Numbered from the stretch's first letter, positions 27,312 through 37,714 are shown. The stretch: DNA of 47,538 nt from Sphingopyxis sp. (GCA_013821905.1 PNJO01000006.1:1-47538), one strand, 5' to 3'. Made by a program: numbers and translations. Notes: generated by a model not told the origin, from the sequence alone.

Positions 27312-28685
27312 ATGACTCAAGCATGGCAACCGCACAGCTGGCGTTCGCACGAAGCCCGTCAGCTTCCCACCTATTCCGACGACGCCGCGCTCGCGGCGGC
27401 GGAAAAGGAACTCGCAGGCTATCCGCCGCTGGTTTTCGCGGGCGAAGCGCGCGACCTGACGGCCGAGCTCGGCCGCGTCGCGGAAGGCAAGGCGTTCCTG
27501 CTCCAGGGCGGCGACTGCGCCGAAAGCTTTGCGGAATTCCATCCGAACAATATCCGCGACACCTTCCGCGTGCTGCTCCAGATGGCGGTCGTGCTGACCT
27601 TCGCGTCGAAGATGCCGGTCGTGAAGCTCGGCCGCATGGCGGGACAGTTCGCCAAGCCGCGCTCGGCCGACATGGAAGAGATCGGCGGCGTCGAGCTGCC
27701 GAGCTATCGCGGCGACATCATCAACGACATCGCGTTCGAGGCGGCGGGCCGCGCGCCCGACCCGCAGCGCATGGTCAAGGCGTATAACCAGTCGGCGGCG
27801 ACGCTGAACCTGCTGCGCGCGTTTGCCGGGGGCGGCTATGCCAACCTGCACCAGGTCAACGCCTGGACGCACGACTTCATGGACCGCAGCCCGTGGGCGA
27901 AGAAATATCAGGAAACCGCGGCGCGGATTTCCGAAGCGCTCGCCTTCATGGAAGCATGCGGTGTGACGCCCGAAACGGTGCCGCAGATCAAGGGCACGAG
28001 CTTCTATACCAGCCACGAAGCGCTGCTCCTCCCCTATGAGCAGGCGCTGACGCGGCAGGACAGCCTGACCGGCGGCTGGTACGATACCTCGGGCCATTTC
28101 CTGTGGGTCGGCGACCGCACCCGCTTCGAGGGCTCGGCGCATATCGAATATCTGCGCGGCATCGGCAATCCGGTCGGCATGAAGTGCGGGCCGAGCCTGG
28201 AGGCCGATGTGCTGCTGCGCCTGCTCGACACGCTCAACCCGAACCATGTGCCGGGGCGGATGACGCTGATCACGCGCTACGGCCACGACAAGATCGAGGC
28301 GCATCTGCCGGGGCTGGTGCGCGCGGTGAAGGAATCGGGCCACCCCGTCGTCTGGTCGTGCGACCCGATGCACGGCAATGTCATCAAGACCTCGACCGGA
28401 TACAAGACGCGCCCGTTCGAGCGCATCCTGGCCGAGGTGCGCGGCTTCTTTGCCGTGCACCGCGCCGAGGGCACGCATGGCGGCGGCATCCATATCGAGA
28501 TGACCGGCCAGAATGTCACCGAATGCACCGGCGGAGCGATGGACGTGACGCAGATGGACCTTGCCGACCGCTATCACACCCACTGCGACCCGCGCCTCAA
28601 CGCAGGGCAGTCGCTGGAGCTCGCTTTCCTGCTGGCAGAAATGCTCAATCAGGAAATGACCGAGCGAGCCAAGCAGGCGGCATGA
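27312..28685 (+). CDS. aroG: 3-deoxy-7-phosphoheptulonate synthase, class II
   Basis: First enzyme of the shikimate pathway, condensing phosphoenolpyruvate with erythrose-4-phosphate. 457 residues of the plant/mycobacterial class II type. Family blocks include [52 protein letters not shown] and [13 protein letters not shown] 27312 gives the standard N-terminus [11 protein letters not shown]. The stop overlaps the start of a 56-residue membrane protein gene (ATGA). Confidence 0.96.
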   Translation: MTQAWQPHSWRSHEARQLPTYSDDAALAAAEKELAGYPPLVFAGEARDLTAELGRVAEGKAFLLQGGDCAESFAEFHPNNIRDTFRVLLQMAVVLTFASKMPVVKLGRMAGQFAKPRSADMEEIGGVELPSYRGDIINDIAFEAAGRAPDPQRMVKAYNQSAATLNLLRAFAGGGYANLHQVNAWTHDFMDRSPWAKKYQETAARISEALAFMEACGVTPETVPQIKGTSFYTSHEALLLPYEQALTRQDSLTGGWYDTSGHFLWVGDRTRFEGSAHIEYLRGIGNPVGMKCGPSLEADVLLRLLDTLNPNHVPGRMTLITRYGHDKIEAHLPGLVRAVKESGHPVVWSCDPMHGNVIKTSTGYKTRPFERILAEVRGFFAVHRAEGTHGGGIHIEMTGQNVTECTGGAMDVTQMDLADRYHTHCDPRLNAGQSLELAFLLAEMLNQEMTERAKQAA

Positions 28686-28852
28686 GCGAGCGCCGCGTCG
28701 TCGTGCAGCAGGAGGTGATCCGCAACGGGATCGGCTTCGGCAGCGCGCTGGCGATCGCGATCAGCTTCACGACGCACAAGTCGGTGCTGTGGGCGATCAT
28801 CCACGGCCTCTTCAGCTGGTTTTACGTCGCCTATTATGTCCTGACCCGCTGA
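28682..28852 (+). CDS. 56-residue membrane protein coupled to DAHP synthase
   Basis: A small protein starting inside the aroG stop (ATGA). A hydrophilic N-terminus (about 1-12) is followed by a helix with [12 protein letters not shown] and a second hydrophobic helix ending [10 protein letters not shown], so one or two membrane spans. Too short for most gene finders, yet its start overlap and codon use look genuine. No family recognised. The coupling implies expression in fixed ratio with the shikimate-pathway enzyme; the functional link is unknown. Confidence 0.75.
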   Translation: MSERRVVVQQEVIRNGIGFGSALAIAISFTTHKSVLWAIIHGLFSWFYVAYYVLTR

Positions 28853-28865
28853 AGGCGGGCCGGGC

Positions 28866-30356
28866 TCAATTGCCCGGCCAGCTCTTCACATTGGCGAAGG
28901 CGCGGCCCAGCGCGACATGCAGGTCGGCATCCTCCGCCGCGCCGCCGAGCGGCACCTTATCCGAGAAATTGTCGGCGGGGCGGTGATAGTCCTTGCCGAG
29001 GAAGGCTTCGAGCAGCGGCATGTCCGAAAAGCTGCCGCCGACCATCAGCGAGGTGACGCCCTTGGCGCCCAGCGCCCAGCCGTCCTGCCGCTGGATGAAG
29101 GCGTCGGCCTCGCCATCCTCGTCGAGCTTGCGGCCGAGCTTGGTCGCCGCCGCGCGAACGACCGCGTCATAAGCGGGCTTGCCGCGCCCGATCGTCGCGA
29201 CGGGCGTGCCGCGCGGCGAGATGGCGATGGTGTCGATATTGAGCGCAACGGTGATGTCGCCGAGCGGAACCACCGGATGGTCCGCAAAATAATGCGCGCC
29301 GAGCAGGCCCTTTTCCTCGGCGGTCGTCGCGAGGAAATAGATGTCGCGGTCGGGCCGCGGGCCGGTGGCGAGGCGCTTTGCAGTCTCGATCAACACTGCG
29401 ATGCCGCTCGCATTGTCGACCGCGCCGTTGCAGATGCGATCCGCCTCGCCCTCGGGGGCGCAGATGCCGAGATGGTCCCAGTGACCGAGGAACAGCACTG
29501 CCTTGCCGTCGGGCTTGGCGCCCGGCAGCTTGGCGAGGATATTGTTGCTGGCGAAGGCGCGGACCGTCGTCGTCGTCGACAGACTGGCGGTGACGGGAAG
29601 CGCGACGCCGCGATAGTCGGCGGACTTCGCCGCCTCGCGGATCGCGGCGCCGTCCTGCCCCGCCGTCTTGAGCAGCGCGTCGGCGGCCGCGGTCGACAGG
29701 AAGCCGGTGACCGGCGCGCCCATCGTCGCACCCGCCAGCCGCACCGACTTGCTGCCGACCGAGGCGCGCAACTGGTCCCACGGCACCGCATCGGTCGCGA
29801 TCACGAGCACCGCGCTCGCGCCCGCGTCGGCGAGCAGCTGGCGCCGCTCGCGATAGCGCGGCAGCTTGTCGCCAAAGGGCACATTTTCGAAAAGCATGAT
29901 CGCCAGCTTGCCGCGCACATCGGCATTCACCTTGCCCGCGCCGTCGACGCCATAGCCGACGAAGACCGCGGGCAGATCGGCGAGCGATGCCGTGGCGTCG
30001 CGGCCGGTCAGGACGACCCCGTCGGCGGGCAATGCGAAATCGCGCCCGTTGACCTTGAACTTCGCATCGCCGCCGGCCGACTGGCTTTCGATCAGCGGCA
30101 CCGCCTGCAACCAGGGCGTCGGACTGCCCGGCACGGCCTCGAGCCCCGCCTTGGCCCATTCGCCGACGACATAGGCGATCGTGCGATCCTCGCCCTCGGT
30201 TCCGGGCGCGCGCCCTTCGAAGCTGTCGCCGGCCAGGATTCGCATATGCTGCGCCAGATCGGCCTCGGTGATCGGGGCGTCGGCGGCGCAGGCGGGGACG
30301 GCGATGGCGGAAAGGGCGACCGCCGCGATCGCGGCGCGAAAGTTGAGCGTCTTCAT
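28866..30356 (-). CDS. M28 family metallopeptidase
   Basis: 496 residues with a signal peptide (1-24, ending ACA). A protease-associated domain (about 120-240) precedes the M28 zinc peptidase domain. Zinc ligands and catalytic residues are visible: H292 and D294 in GHWDHLG, D314 in VDNASG, E347/E348 in TAEEKG, D375 and a late His in KDYHRPADN. Probably a periplasmic aminopeptidase. It converges on the small membrane protein gene 13 bp away. Confidence 0.93.
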   Translation of the reverse strand: MKTLNFRAAIAAVALSAIAVPACAADAPITEADLAQHMRILAGDSFEGRAPGTEGEDRTIAYVVGEWAKAGLEAVPGSPTPWLQAVPLIESQSAGGDAKFKVNGRDFALPADGVVLTGRDATASLADLPAVFVGYGVDGAGKVNADVRGKLAIMLFENVPFGDKLPRYRERRQLLADAGASAVLVIATDAVPWDQLRASVGSKSVRLAGATMGAPVTGFLSTAAADALLKTAGQDGAAIREAAKSADYRGVALPVTASLSTTTTVRAFASNNILAKLPGAKPDGKAVLFLGHWDHLGICAPEGEADRICNGAVDNASGIAVLIETAKRLATGPRPDRDIYFLATTAEEKGLLGAHYFADHPVVPLGDITVALNIDTIAISPRGTPVATIGRGKPAYDAVVRAAATKLGRKLDEDGEADAFIQRQDGWALGAKGVTSLMVGGSFSDMPLLEAFLGKDYHRPADNFSDKVPLGGAAEDADLHVALGRAFANVKSWPGN

Positions 30357-30426
30357 GCGGGGCGGATGGCACGCCCGTTCCGGGCGGGCAAGGCCGTTCG
30401 TCGAACGACGAACGGCAGGCGTGGGG

Positions 30427-31236
30427 CTAGCGCCCCGCCCTCGCCAGCAGCGCGCGCGCCGCGGCGACGTGCATATCCTCGATCATGCGGTCGTCGTGGC
30501 GCTGTGCCCCGCCGGTTGCCGCCGCGACGAGCGCCTCGGCGGCGGCAATCTCGCGCTCCGACGGCGCGAAAGCCGCGTTGCACGGATCGACCTGCGACGG
30601 GTGGATCAGGCTTTTGCCATCGAAGCCGAGGCGGCGTCCCTCGGCCGCTTCGGCGGCGAAGCCCGGCGCGTCGTCGATCGCGTTATAGACGCCGTCGAAC
30701 GCCCAGACGCCCGCCGCGCGCGCCGCGAGCACGATCGCCTCGATCGCATGACCCATCGCGCCGCGATCGATGCCGTTCGGCAGCTTCAATTCGTGCGCCA
30801 GATCGTTGAGCCCCGCGATCAGTCCCGCCACCGCCGGATCGGCGGCGATGTCGCGCGCCGCATAGATGGCGGCGGGCGTCTCGATCATCGCGAGGATCGG
30901 CAGGCCGAGACCGCGCGCGAGTTCGAGATCGGCGATCGCATCGACCTTGGGCAGCACCACGGCATCGAGCGGCAGGCCGGCGACGGCGTTGATATCCGCC
31001 GCCTGATGCTCGCTCCCCGTCCCGTTGATCCGCACCGCGACGCGCTTGCCCGGATAGCCCGCGACGACGGCGGCGCGCATCGCATCGCGCGCCTCCGCCT
31101 TGCGATCGGCGGGGACGGCGTCCTCCAGATCGATGATCAGCATGTCGGCGGCGAGCCCCCGCGCCTTTTCGAGCGCGCGGGCGTTCGACCCCGGGACATA
31201 GAGCAGCGAGCGCGGCGGATAGTCACTTGGCGTCAT
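30427..31236 (-). CDS. HpcH/HpaI (CitE-like) CoA-ester lyase
   Basis: 269 residues, TIM-barrel citrate lyase beta-like family. SLLYVPGSN, DMLIIDLEDAV (metal-binding Asp/Glu), VRINGTGS and LPKVDA followed by IETPAAI are the family signature. It probably cleaves or hydrolyses a CoA thioester such as a malyl- or citramalyl-CoA; stand-alone members are not citrate lyase. ATG 31236 gives the usual N-terminus. Divergent from qmcA. Confidence 0.9.
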   Translation of the reverse strand: MTPSDYPPRSLLYVPGSNARALEKARGLAADMLIIDLEDAVPADRKAEARDAMRAAVVAGYPGKRVAVRINGTGSEHQAADINAVAGLPLDAVVLPKVDAIADLELARGLGLPILAMIETPAAIYAARDIAADPAVAGLIAGLNDLAHELKLPNGIDRGAMGHAIEAIVLAARAAGVWAFDGVYNAIDDAPGFAAEAAEGRRLGFDGKSLIHPSQVDPCNAAFAPSEREIAAAEALVAAATGGAQRHDDRMIEDMHVAAARALLARAGR

Positions 31237-31322
31237 GCGCTTTTCTGTGGCGCAAGCGGGCCATTGCCGCAATAAGGAAGCGGGTTTGCAAAGTGGCTAT
31301 TTGCAGAGAGAGGGGATGATCG

Positions 31323-32234
31323 ATGGAATTCGCGCTGGCGCTGGTGGTCCTGGCCCTTGTCTTCCTGATCTGGGCGCTGACGCCCGTGCGGCAGGGCTAT
31401 GCCTATACGATCGAACGTTTCGGCCGCTTCACGCATACCGCGCAGCCCGGCCTCAACTTCATCATGCCGATCTTCGACCGCGTCGGGCGCAAGGTGAACA
31501 TGATGGAGCAGGTGCTCGACATTCCGGGGCAGGAAATCATCACCAAGGACAATGCGATGGTCGCGGTCGACGGCGTTGTCTTCTTCCAGGTGCTCGACGC
31601 CGCCAAGGCCGCTTATGAGGTCAGCGACCTCTATCTCTCGATCATGAACCTGACGACGACGAATCTGCGCACGGTGATGGGCTCGATGGACCTCGACGAG
31701 ACGCTGTCGAAGCGCGACGAGATCAACACGCGGCTGCTGCACGTCGTCGACGATGCGACGACCCCGTGGGGGGTCAAGATCACCCGCGTCGAGATCAAGG
31801 ACATCCGCCCGCCCGCCGACATCTCGAACGCGATGGCGCGGCAGATGAAGGCCGAGCGCGAGAAGCGCGCCAACATCCTCGAAGCCGAGGGCAGCCGCGC
31901 TTCCGAAATTCTCCGCGCCGAAGGCCAGAAGCAGAGCCAGATCCTCGAAGCCGAGGGCCGCCGCGAAGCCGCCTTCCGCGACGCCGAGGCGCGCGAGCGC
32001 GAGGCGGAGGCCGAGGCGAAGGCGACACAGATGGTGTCCGACGCGATCGCGAGCGGCAATGCGCAGGCGATCAATTATTTCATCGCGCAGAAATATGTCG
32101 AGGCGGTCAGCCAGTTCGCGACCAGCCCGAACAGCAAGACGATCCTCTTCCCGGTCGAGGCGACGCAGCTGATCGGCACGCTCGGCGGGATCGGCGAACT
32201 CGCCAAGGATGCGCTCGAAAAGCGGGGAGCCTGA
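31323..32234 (+). CDS. qmcA: SPFH-domain stomatin-like protein (QmcA type)
   Basis: 303 residues. One N-terminal membrane anchor (about 2-20), an SPFH/band-7 domain (about 22-175, with [15 protein letters not shown] and [18 protein letters not shown]), then a long Ala/Glu/Arg coiled coil (about 175-240) and a C-terminal oligomerisation helix. Such proteins build ring-like membrane scaffolds associated with proteases. The partner NfeD gene begins 1 bp after its stop, the classical stomatin-NfeD operon. Confidence 0.93.
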   Translation: MEFALALVVLALVFLIWALTPVRQGYAYTIERFGRFTHTAQPGLNFIMPIFDRVGRKVNMMEQVLDIPGQEIITKDNAMVAVDGVVFFQVLDAAKAAYEVSDLYLSIMNLTTTNLRTVMGSMDLDETLSKRDEINTRLLHVVDDATTPWGVKITRVEIKDIRPPADISNAMARQMKAEREKRANILEAEGSRASEILRAEGQKQSQILEAEGRREAAFRDAEAREREAEAEAKATQMVSDAIASGNAQAINYFIAQKYVEAVSQFATSPNSKTILFPVEATQLIGTLGGIGELAKDALEKRGA

Positions 32235-32235
32235 G

Positions 32236-32682
32236 ATGCCCGACTTCATCGCCAATATGGAACCGCATTGGGCGTGGCTCTCGCTCGGCGTGCTGCTCGC
32301 CGCCGCCGAGATCGTCGCGCCGGGCTTTTTCCTCATCTGGGTCGGCGCCGCGGCGGTCGTCACCGGGGTGATCGCGTGGATCGTGCCGCTGAGCATCCCG
32401 CTCCAGCTCGGCATCTTCGCCGTGCTGTCGTTCGTCGCGCTCTATGGCGGGCGCCGCTGGCTGAAGGCGAACCCGATCACGACGACCGACCCGCACCTCA
32501 ACCAGCGCGGCGGCCGCCTGGTCGGCGAGGTGCTGACGGTGACGAGGGCGATCGAGGACGGCCGCGGCCGCGCGAAGGTCGGCGACGGCGAATGGCCGGT
32601 GCGCGGGCCTGATGTGGCCGAGGGCACGAAGGTGCGTGTGGTGAGCGCCGACGGCGGTGTGCTGGTGGTCGAGCCGGCCTGA
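32236..32682 (+). CDS. NfeD family membrane protein
   Basis: 148 residues. Two or three hydrophobic segments (about 12-75), then a C-terminal OB-fold (about 90-148; GRLVGEVLTVTRAI ... GTKVRVVSADGGVLVVEP). This is the short NfeD form without a protease domain, partner of the upstream SPFH protein. ATG 32236 directly follows the qmcA stop. A family B repeat follows downstream. Confidence 0.92.
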   Translation: MPDFIANMEPHWAWLSLGVLLAAAEIVAPGFFLIWVGAAAVVTGVIAWIVPLSIPLQLGIFAVLSFVALYGGRRWLKANPITTTDPHLNQRGGRLVGEVLTVTRAIEDGRGRAKVGDGEWPVRGPDVAEGTKVRVVSADGGVLVVEPA

Positions 32683-32702
32683 ACGCATTTTACAACCCCT
32701 AT

Positions 32703-32780
32703 CGTCATCCCGGCGAAGGCCGGGATCCCGCCGAGGCGTCATAACGACAGGGTGAGACCCCGGCCTTCGCCGGGGTGACG
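32703..32780. repeat. Palindromic intergenic repeat, family B
   Basis: Outer arms CGTCATCCCGGCGAAGGCCGG (from 32703) and a near-exact complement ending GGGGTGACG at 32780. Each arm forms its own CCGGC...GCCGG stem. It lies between the convergent nfeD and GNAT genes. Near-identical to 13053-13130. Confidence 0.85.
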
Positions 32781-32812
32781 GAGCGAGAAAATCGGGCAGG
32801 TTCGCCGCGCCC

Positions 32813-33343
32813 CTATCCGCCTTTGGGCCTGCCATAAATCCCGACGACATGCCCTAGCGCATCGCTGTCGCCGATACGCCGGAAACCGAGTTTCGCCGAC
32901 ACGCGTTCGGACGCGCCGTTGCCGGGGTCGATGATGCAGCGCACTTCCTTTGCATCGAGGTTCGCGTCGGCCCAGGCGAGCGCGGCGCGCATCGCCTCGG
33001 TCGCATAGCCGGCGCCCCAATGATCGGCGTCGAAGGCCCAGCCGGCCTCGGGCACGCCCTCGAGTTCCGGGATGCCGCGCCCGAAATAGGAGAGCCCGCC
33101 CATCCCGACGAGCGCGTCGCTCGCCCGGTCGGCGAACACCCAGTAACCGAAGCCCATCACCGGCCAGAGCCCGGCCGCGCTCAGGAACTTGCCCCAGCTG
33201 ACGTCGGGTGCGCGCGGTTCGCCACCGATAAAGCGCGTCACGCGCTCGTCGGCCCACATCGCGACATGGGTGTCCTTGTCGGCAAGGCGTCCGGGACGCA
33301 GGCACAGGCGGTCGGTTTCGATGACGGGGGCGATGGTGAACAT
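32813..33343 (-). CDS. GNAT acetyltransferase (RimJ/RimL type)
   Basis: 176 residues, single GNAT domain. TDRLCLRPGR at the start, GWAFDADHWGAGYATEAM as the acetyl-CoA-binding loop and GNGASERVSAKLGFRRIGD near the end match the RimJ/RimL subgroup that acetylates protein N-termini or small amines. The target is unknown. ATG 33343 is the first conserved methionine. It lies 32 bp downstream of the methyltransferase gene on the same strand. Confidence 0.88.
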   Translation of the reverse strand: MFTIAPVIETDRLCLRPGRLADKDTHVAMWADERVTRFIGGEPRAPDVSWGKFLSAAGLWPVMGFGYWVFADRASDALVGMGGLSYFGRGIPELEGVPEAGWAFDADHWGAGYATEAMRAALAWADANLDAKEVRCIIDPGNGASERVSAKLGFRRIGDSDALGHVVGIYGRPKGG

Positions 33344-33375
33344 GGGCGCGGGTGTGCCGAAGGCCGCGGGGGCGG

Positions 33376-33936
33376 TCAATCGGGGTTGAGATAATGGTCG
33401 AACAGGTCGTGGAGAACGGCCTTGCCGTCGACCTGCTGCTTTGCGCGCAGCACCGCGAGTGTGTCGATGCGCGCGAGGATATCGGCATGGCGCAGCACGC
33501 CGTGATAATGCGGCCGGTCCCGGAAATCGTGGAAGAGGAAGACGCAGTCGGGTTTGCAGTGGATGATCGACTGGAGCAGGCAGGCGACGCGGAAGCGGCC
33601 GTCGATCAGCACCGCATCGGGGCTGCCCGCCAGGTGCCGCCAGATCTGCGTATGATAGCGCGGCCAGTCGCGGATGCGGCTTTCGTCGGCCGGATAGCCC
33701 CAGTCGCCGACGGCGCCGATATCGGCGTGGAAGGGCGTGAAGTCGATCGCGGCGCGCGCGAGATTTTCGCCGACCTTCGCCAGCCACGCGGCATCGCTGT
33801 CGACGCTGACGATTTTCTGCACCTGCCGCGCCGCGACCAGGGTGCTGCCGCCGCAACCGAATTCGAGCAGCGACACGCGCCCCGCGAGTTGCAGTTCGAC
33901 CTGGGCGATTTCGGCGGCGGTCATCTGAGACTGCAT
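33376..33936 (-). CDS. SAM-dependent methyltransferase-like protein
   Basis: 186 residues with a Rossmann-like fold. VSLLEFGCGGSTLVAA is SAM-binding motif I, IVSVDSD the acidic strand 2, and DAVLIDGRFR a later strand; a FLFHDFRDRPHYH segment follows. The substrate cannot be predicted. ATG 33936 has a strong GGAGGGG six bases upstream. Probably co-transcribed with the GNAT gene. Confidence 0.8.
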   Translation of the reverse strand: MQSQMTAAEIAQVELQLAGRVSLLEFGCGGSTLVAARQVQKIVSVDSDAAWLAKVGENLARAAIDFTPFHADIGAVGDWGYPADESRIRDWPRYHTQIWRHLAGSPDAVLIDGRFRVACLLQSIIHCKPDCVFLFHDFRDRPHYHGVLRHADILARIDTLAVLRAKQQVDGKAVLHDLFDHYLNPD

Positions 33937-34028
33937 GGTCCCCTCCCCACCGGCCGATGCTATGGGAGCCGCGCGCGCGCGTCCAGTCGGCATTGGCGGC
34001 ACGCCGCGGGCGCTGCTACGACCGCATC

Positions 34029-34421
34029 ATGTTGACCCCGCTCTGGCCGCAGCGCCTGCTCGCCCTCCCCTTCCTGATCCTCGGCGGCTGGTGCCTGCTG
34101 GCGCCGCAGATGGTCGAACGGCTGACGATCACACCCGCCTATCAGCATCTGAGCGCGACGAGCGCCCTGCTGATCGGCTGTTTCGGCGCACAGGCGGTGC
34201 TCGGCGGGCTGTTCATCGCGTTCAGCCGCTGGACGAAGGCGAGTTTCGCGATTTATGCCGCCGCGCTGCTGCCCTTTTTCTGGTTCAACTATTATTTCCT
34301 GTTCGTCGTGCCGGTGATGAACCGCTGGATGATGCTCGATTTCGTCTCGAACCTTGCGATGCTCGGCCTGTGCGCCTGGGGTTGGCGCAGCGCGCCTGCG
34401 CGGCTGTATGCCGGCGACTGA
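34029..34421 (+). CDS. Four-helix membrane protein of unknown function
   Basis: 130 residues and four predicted transmembrane helices, beginning MLTPLWPQRLLALPF. It is conserved-looking but no family motif is recognised. The open frame extends upstream to 33957, overlapping the divergent methyltransferase promoter, so ATG 34029 is preferred. A repeat-like hairpin follows its stop. Confidence 0.68.
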   Translation: MLTPLWPQRLLALPFLILGGWCLLAPQMVERLTITPAYQHLSATSALLIGCFGAQAVLGGLFIAFSRWTKASFAIYAAALLPFFWFNYYFLFVVPVMNRWMMLDFVSNLAMLGLCAWGWRSAPARLYAGD

Positions 34422-34423
34422 AC

Positions 34424-34485
34424 CCGCGAAGGCAGGGCCGGGAACCAGGAGAGAGAGAATGGCTCCGGGCGCCCGCCTTCGCAGG
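34424..34485. repeat. Degenerate inverted repeat, family B variant
   Basis: CCGCGAAGGC near 34424 and GCCTTCGC near 34480 are complementary, with an inner CCGGG/CCCGG pair. It fills the gap between two convergent genes. Confidence 0.55.
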
Positions 34486-34493
34486 AAGGAAGA

Positions 34494-35384
34494 TCAGGCG
34501 GCGGCGAGTTCCGCGCGCGGCGCCGAGGAATGCGCCGGCATGATCGCGTCGGCATAATCGCTTTCATATTTCTGGATCAGCGCGCGGTCGTCGTGGTTCC
34601 ACGGATGGAAACCCGGCAGGAAATAGCTGAGCCACGGCAGGAAGCTCTTGCGCAGCACGCCGGGCGTGCCGAGCAGATACCACCAGATGCGCGCCGTGAC
34701 GCGCCAGCCGGTGAGGCCGTCCTGCCTGAGCAGCGCCTTCATGCCCTTCACGCGCTTGGGCCAGAAACGGGTGGTGACGAGTAGCATCATCAGCGACTTG
34801 GCGCGCCAGCGCCTGAAGCGACTCCAGTCCTTCGTCGCGTGGAGCCAGGTGTCATAGGCGACGCCCTTGTGCTCGATCTCCTCGATCGCGTGCCATTTCC
34901 ACAGCGCCGCCCATTCGGGCTCGGCGCCCCGATACATCTTGTCGTCGCGCAGCATCACCGACGCCATCATCGCAGTATAATGTTCGAGCGCGATCGTCGC
35001 CATCAGGTTGACGATCTGCGGGCGCGTCTTGATGAGGTCGAGGACCTGGTTGACGTCATCCTCGAGCTCGCTGAGGTCGTATCCGGCCTCGGCCGCCTTC
35101 TTGTTGAAGACGACATGCTCGCGGCTGTGGATCACTTCCTGCTGCGTGAAAGCCCGGATTTCGCGCGCGAGCTTGTCGGGCACGCCGTCGCGGTGCGCCT
35201 TCACCGCCTCGATGAACATCGCCTCGCCGCGCGGGAAGGTCACCGACAGCGCGGTGTGGAATGCCGAGGCGATCGGATCGCCGTTCAGCCACCAGCGGCC
35301 CTGCCGGTCGTCGCGGCCGAAGCGCATGTCGCGCGGGGTGATCGAAAGATCGGCGGGCGTCGGCGACTGGGAAAGGCTGGACAT
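34494..35384 (-). CDS. Predicted metal-dependent hydrolase (PF10118 type)
   Basis: 296 residues, helical, ferritin-like. Conserved Glu/His pairs that could bind two metals are present: QQEVIHSREH, ALEHYTAM and IEEIEHKG. Members of this COG3687/PF10118 group have no established substrate and are often beside TetR regulators, as here, which suggests a lipid-related or xenobiotic-inducible role (inference). It diverges from the TetR gene across 72 bp. Confidence 0.85.
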   Translation of the reverse strand: MSSLSQSPTPADLSITPRDMRFGRDDRQGRWWLNGDPIASAFHTALSVTFPRGEAMFIEAVKAHRDGVPDKLAREIRAFTQQEVIHSREHVVFNKKAAEAGYDLSELEDDVNQVLDLIKTRPQIVNLMATIALEHYTAMMASVMLRDDKMYRGAEPEWAALWKWHAIEEIEHKGVAYDTWLHATKDWSRFRRWRAKSLMMLLVTTRFWPKRVKGMKALLRQDGLTGWRVTARIWWYLLGTPGVLRKSFLPWLSYFLPGFHPWNHDDRALIQKYESDYADAIMPAHSSAPRAELAAA

Positions 35385-35433
35385 ATGCTGCTCACCGTCG
35401 GAAAGGGAAACCGGGCGTGGGGACGCCTATGGG

Positions 35434-35455
35434 GTAAAAGTTAAAGGTTACTTAC
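35434..35455. promoter_or_regulatory. Candidate TetR operator
   Basis: GTAA-N10-TTAC (35434-35451), followed by a repeated TTAC (35452-35455), lies in the gap between the divergent PF10118 and TetR genes, right before the TetR start. The half-site spacing suits a TetR dimer. Pattern-based inference. Confidence 0.4.
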
Positions 35456-35456
35456 A

Positions 35457-36068
35457 GTGGTGTCAATAGCAAAGAAGCGCCTGAGCCCGGAGGAGAGCCG
35501 GTCGGCCGCGCTCGAGGCTGCGCGCCAGATATTGATCGAGATGGGGCCGGCGGCGGTGACGCTGAAAGCCGTCGCGGCGCGGATCGACCGGACGCATGCC
35601 AATCTGCTCCATCATTTCGGCAGCGCCGCCGGACTGCAGAAGGCGCTCGCCGCCTATCAGGCCGAAACGGTGTGCGCGACGATCGGGCAGAAAATGGCCG
35701 AATCGGCGCCCGGCGAACGCAATGTGCGCGAGATCGTCGATCTCGCCTTCGACGCGTTCAACAGCGGCGGCGCGGGCGCGCTCGCGACGTGGATGGCGGC
35801 GACGGGCAACGACGACGCGCTCGACCCGATCGTCGAGGCGATCCATCGGCTGATCGACGGCATGGCGCCCGACGCGCATGAAAAGCGCCTGATGCACGAG
35901 GATACGCTGGCGCTGGTGCTCATGGCGCTCGGCGACGCGCAGCTCGGCGGGCCGATGGCCGAGGCACTCGACCTGCCGCGCGACACGTCGCGCGTCCTCG
36001 CGACCGAACTGATCACCGGGCGGATCGCGCGCTTCTGGGCCGAGCATGGGGGGAAGCCGCAAGCCTAA
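35457..36068 (+). CDS. TetR family transcriptional regulator
   Basis: 203 residues. N-terminal HTH (about 15-60): VTLKAVAARIDRTHANLLHHF is the recognition region, followed by a helical ligand-binding domain. Starts with GTG (35457, or the next GTG at 35460), AAAGG nine bases upstream. It probably represses itself and the divergent PF10118-type gene through sites in the 72-bp gap. The ligand is unknown. Confidence 0.92.
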   Translation: MVSIAKKRLSPEESRSAALEAARQILIEMGPAAVTLKAVAARIDRTHANLLHHFGSAAGLQKALAAYQAETVCATIGQKMAESAPGERNVREIVDLAFDAFNSGGAGALATWMAATGNDDALDPIVEAIHRLIDGMAPDAHEKRLMHEDTLALVLMALGDAQLGGPMAEALDLPRDTSRVLATELITGRIARFWAEHGGKPQA

Positions 36069-36119
36069 AGGCTGGCTTTTTCCTGCCGTCCGCGCTACTG
36101 GCGCGCCGATCCCCTCATT

Positions 36120-36198
36120 CCGTTCGCATCGAGCGAAGTCGAGACGCCCCTCGGTCGTGCACTCCGACGGGTCTCTCGACTTCGCTCGACACGAACGG
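36120..36198. repeat. Palindromic intergenic repeat, family C
   Basis: CCGTTCGCATCGAGCGAAGT (from 36120) pairs with ACTTCGCTCGACACGAACGG (ending 36198) with three mismatches. The flanks CCTCA and TGAGG extend the stem. Located between tetR and obgE. Confidence 0.85.
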
Positions 36199-36233
36199 AT
36201 TTTGAGGTTTAGTTTCGGTCTCCCGCCGCCTGA

Positions 36234-37292
<1,059 letters not shown>

Positions 37293-37298
37293 GTACCG

Positions 37299-37372
37299 CG
37301 GGTTTCGGCCGTAAAGCGACAAAAGATACGGATGGAAGCGTCCGAAATGTCTCCTTTGTCGCCTTAAACCCG
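37299..37372. repeat. Long bulged inverted repeat after obgE
   Basis: CGGGTTT (37299) pairs with AAACCCG (ending 37372). Inside, GCGACAAA pairs with TTTGTCGC, and CGGA with TCCG. It starts 7 bp after the obgE stop. Without a T-tract it is not a classical terminator. Confidence 0.6.
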
Positions 37373-37520
37373 GAAAGGCGGGTGACGGCGGAGAAGCGCT
37401 CTTCGGGACTGGCGTCGCGGTCATCGGTCAGGATAGATCATGGCGGGCTTTTTTAGGACAGCGCTTTTTTTGCGCAGTCGAAGGCGGGTATCGGCCCGAA
37501 GTCGCCGGTAGCGCCCGTTG

Positions 37521-37600
37521 GTGATCCCCGGCGAAAGCCGGGGCCCAGATTTGTGAGCACGGCCTTTCCTTCATGGGCCCCGGCTTTCGCCGGGGATCAC
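37521..37600. repeat. Inverted repeat, family B variant
   Basis: GTGATCCCCGGCGAAAGCCG (37521) and CGGCTTTCGCCGGGGATCAC (ending 37600) are exact complements, continuing inward through GGGCCC. Related to 14288-14345. Confidence 0.85.
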
Positions 37601-37646
37601 GGAAGGGTAGCTAGCGAGCGATAAGCGACACCCTGCGTCTCCTGAC

Positions 37647-37678
37647 TTTGTCATTCCCGCGAAAGCGGGAATGACAAA
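37647..37678. repeat. Perfect 14-bp hairpin with GAAA loop
   Basis: TTTGTCATTCCCGC, loop GAAA, then the exact complement. A family B half-unit with TTTG/CAAA flanks. In RNA the loop would be a GNRA tetraloop. Confidence 0.85.
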
Positions 37679-37714
37679 CATTGGGGAACGACGGTCCTCC
37701 ACCCCACAGCCAAC

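Noticed and set aside
37441-37480. GCGGGCTTTTTT and GCGCTTTTTTTGCGC as a terminator for obgE
   Set aside because: The T-runs have no convincing stem directly before them.
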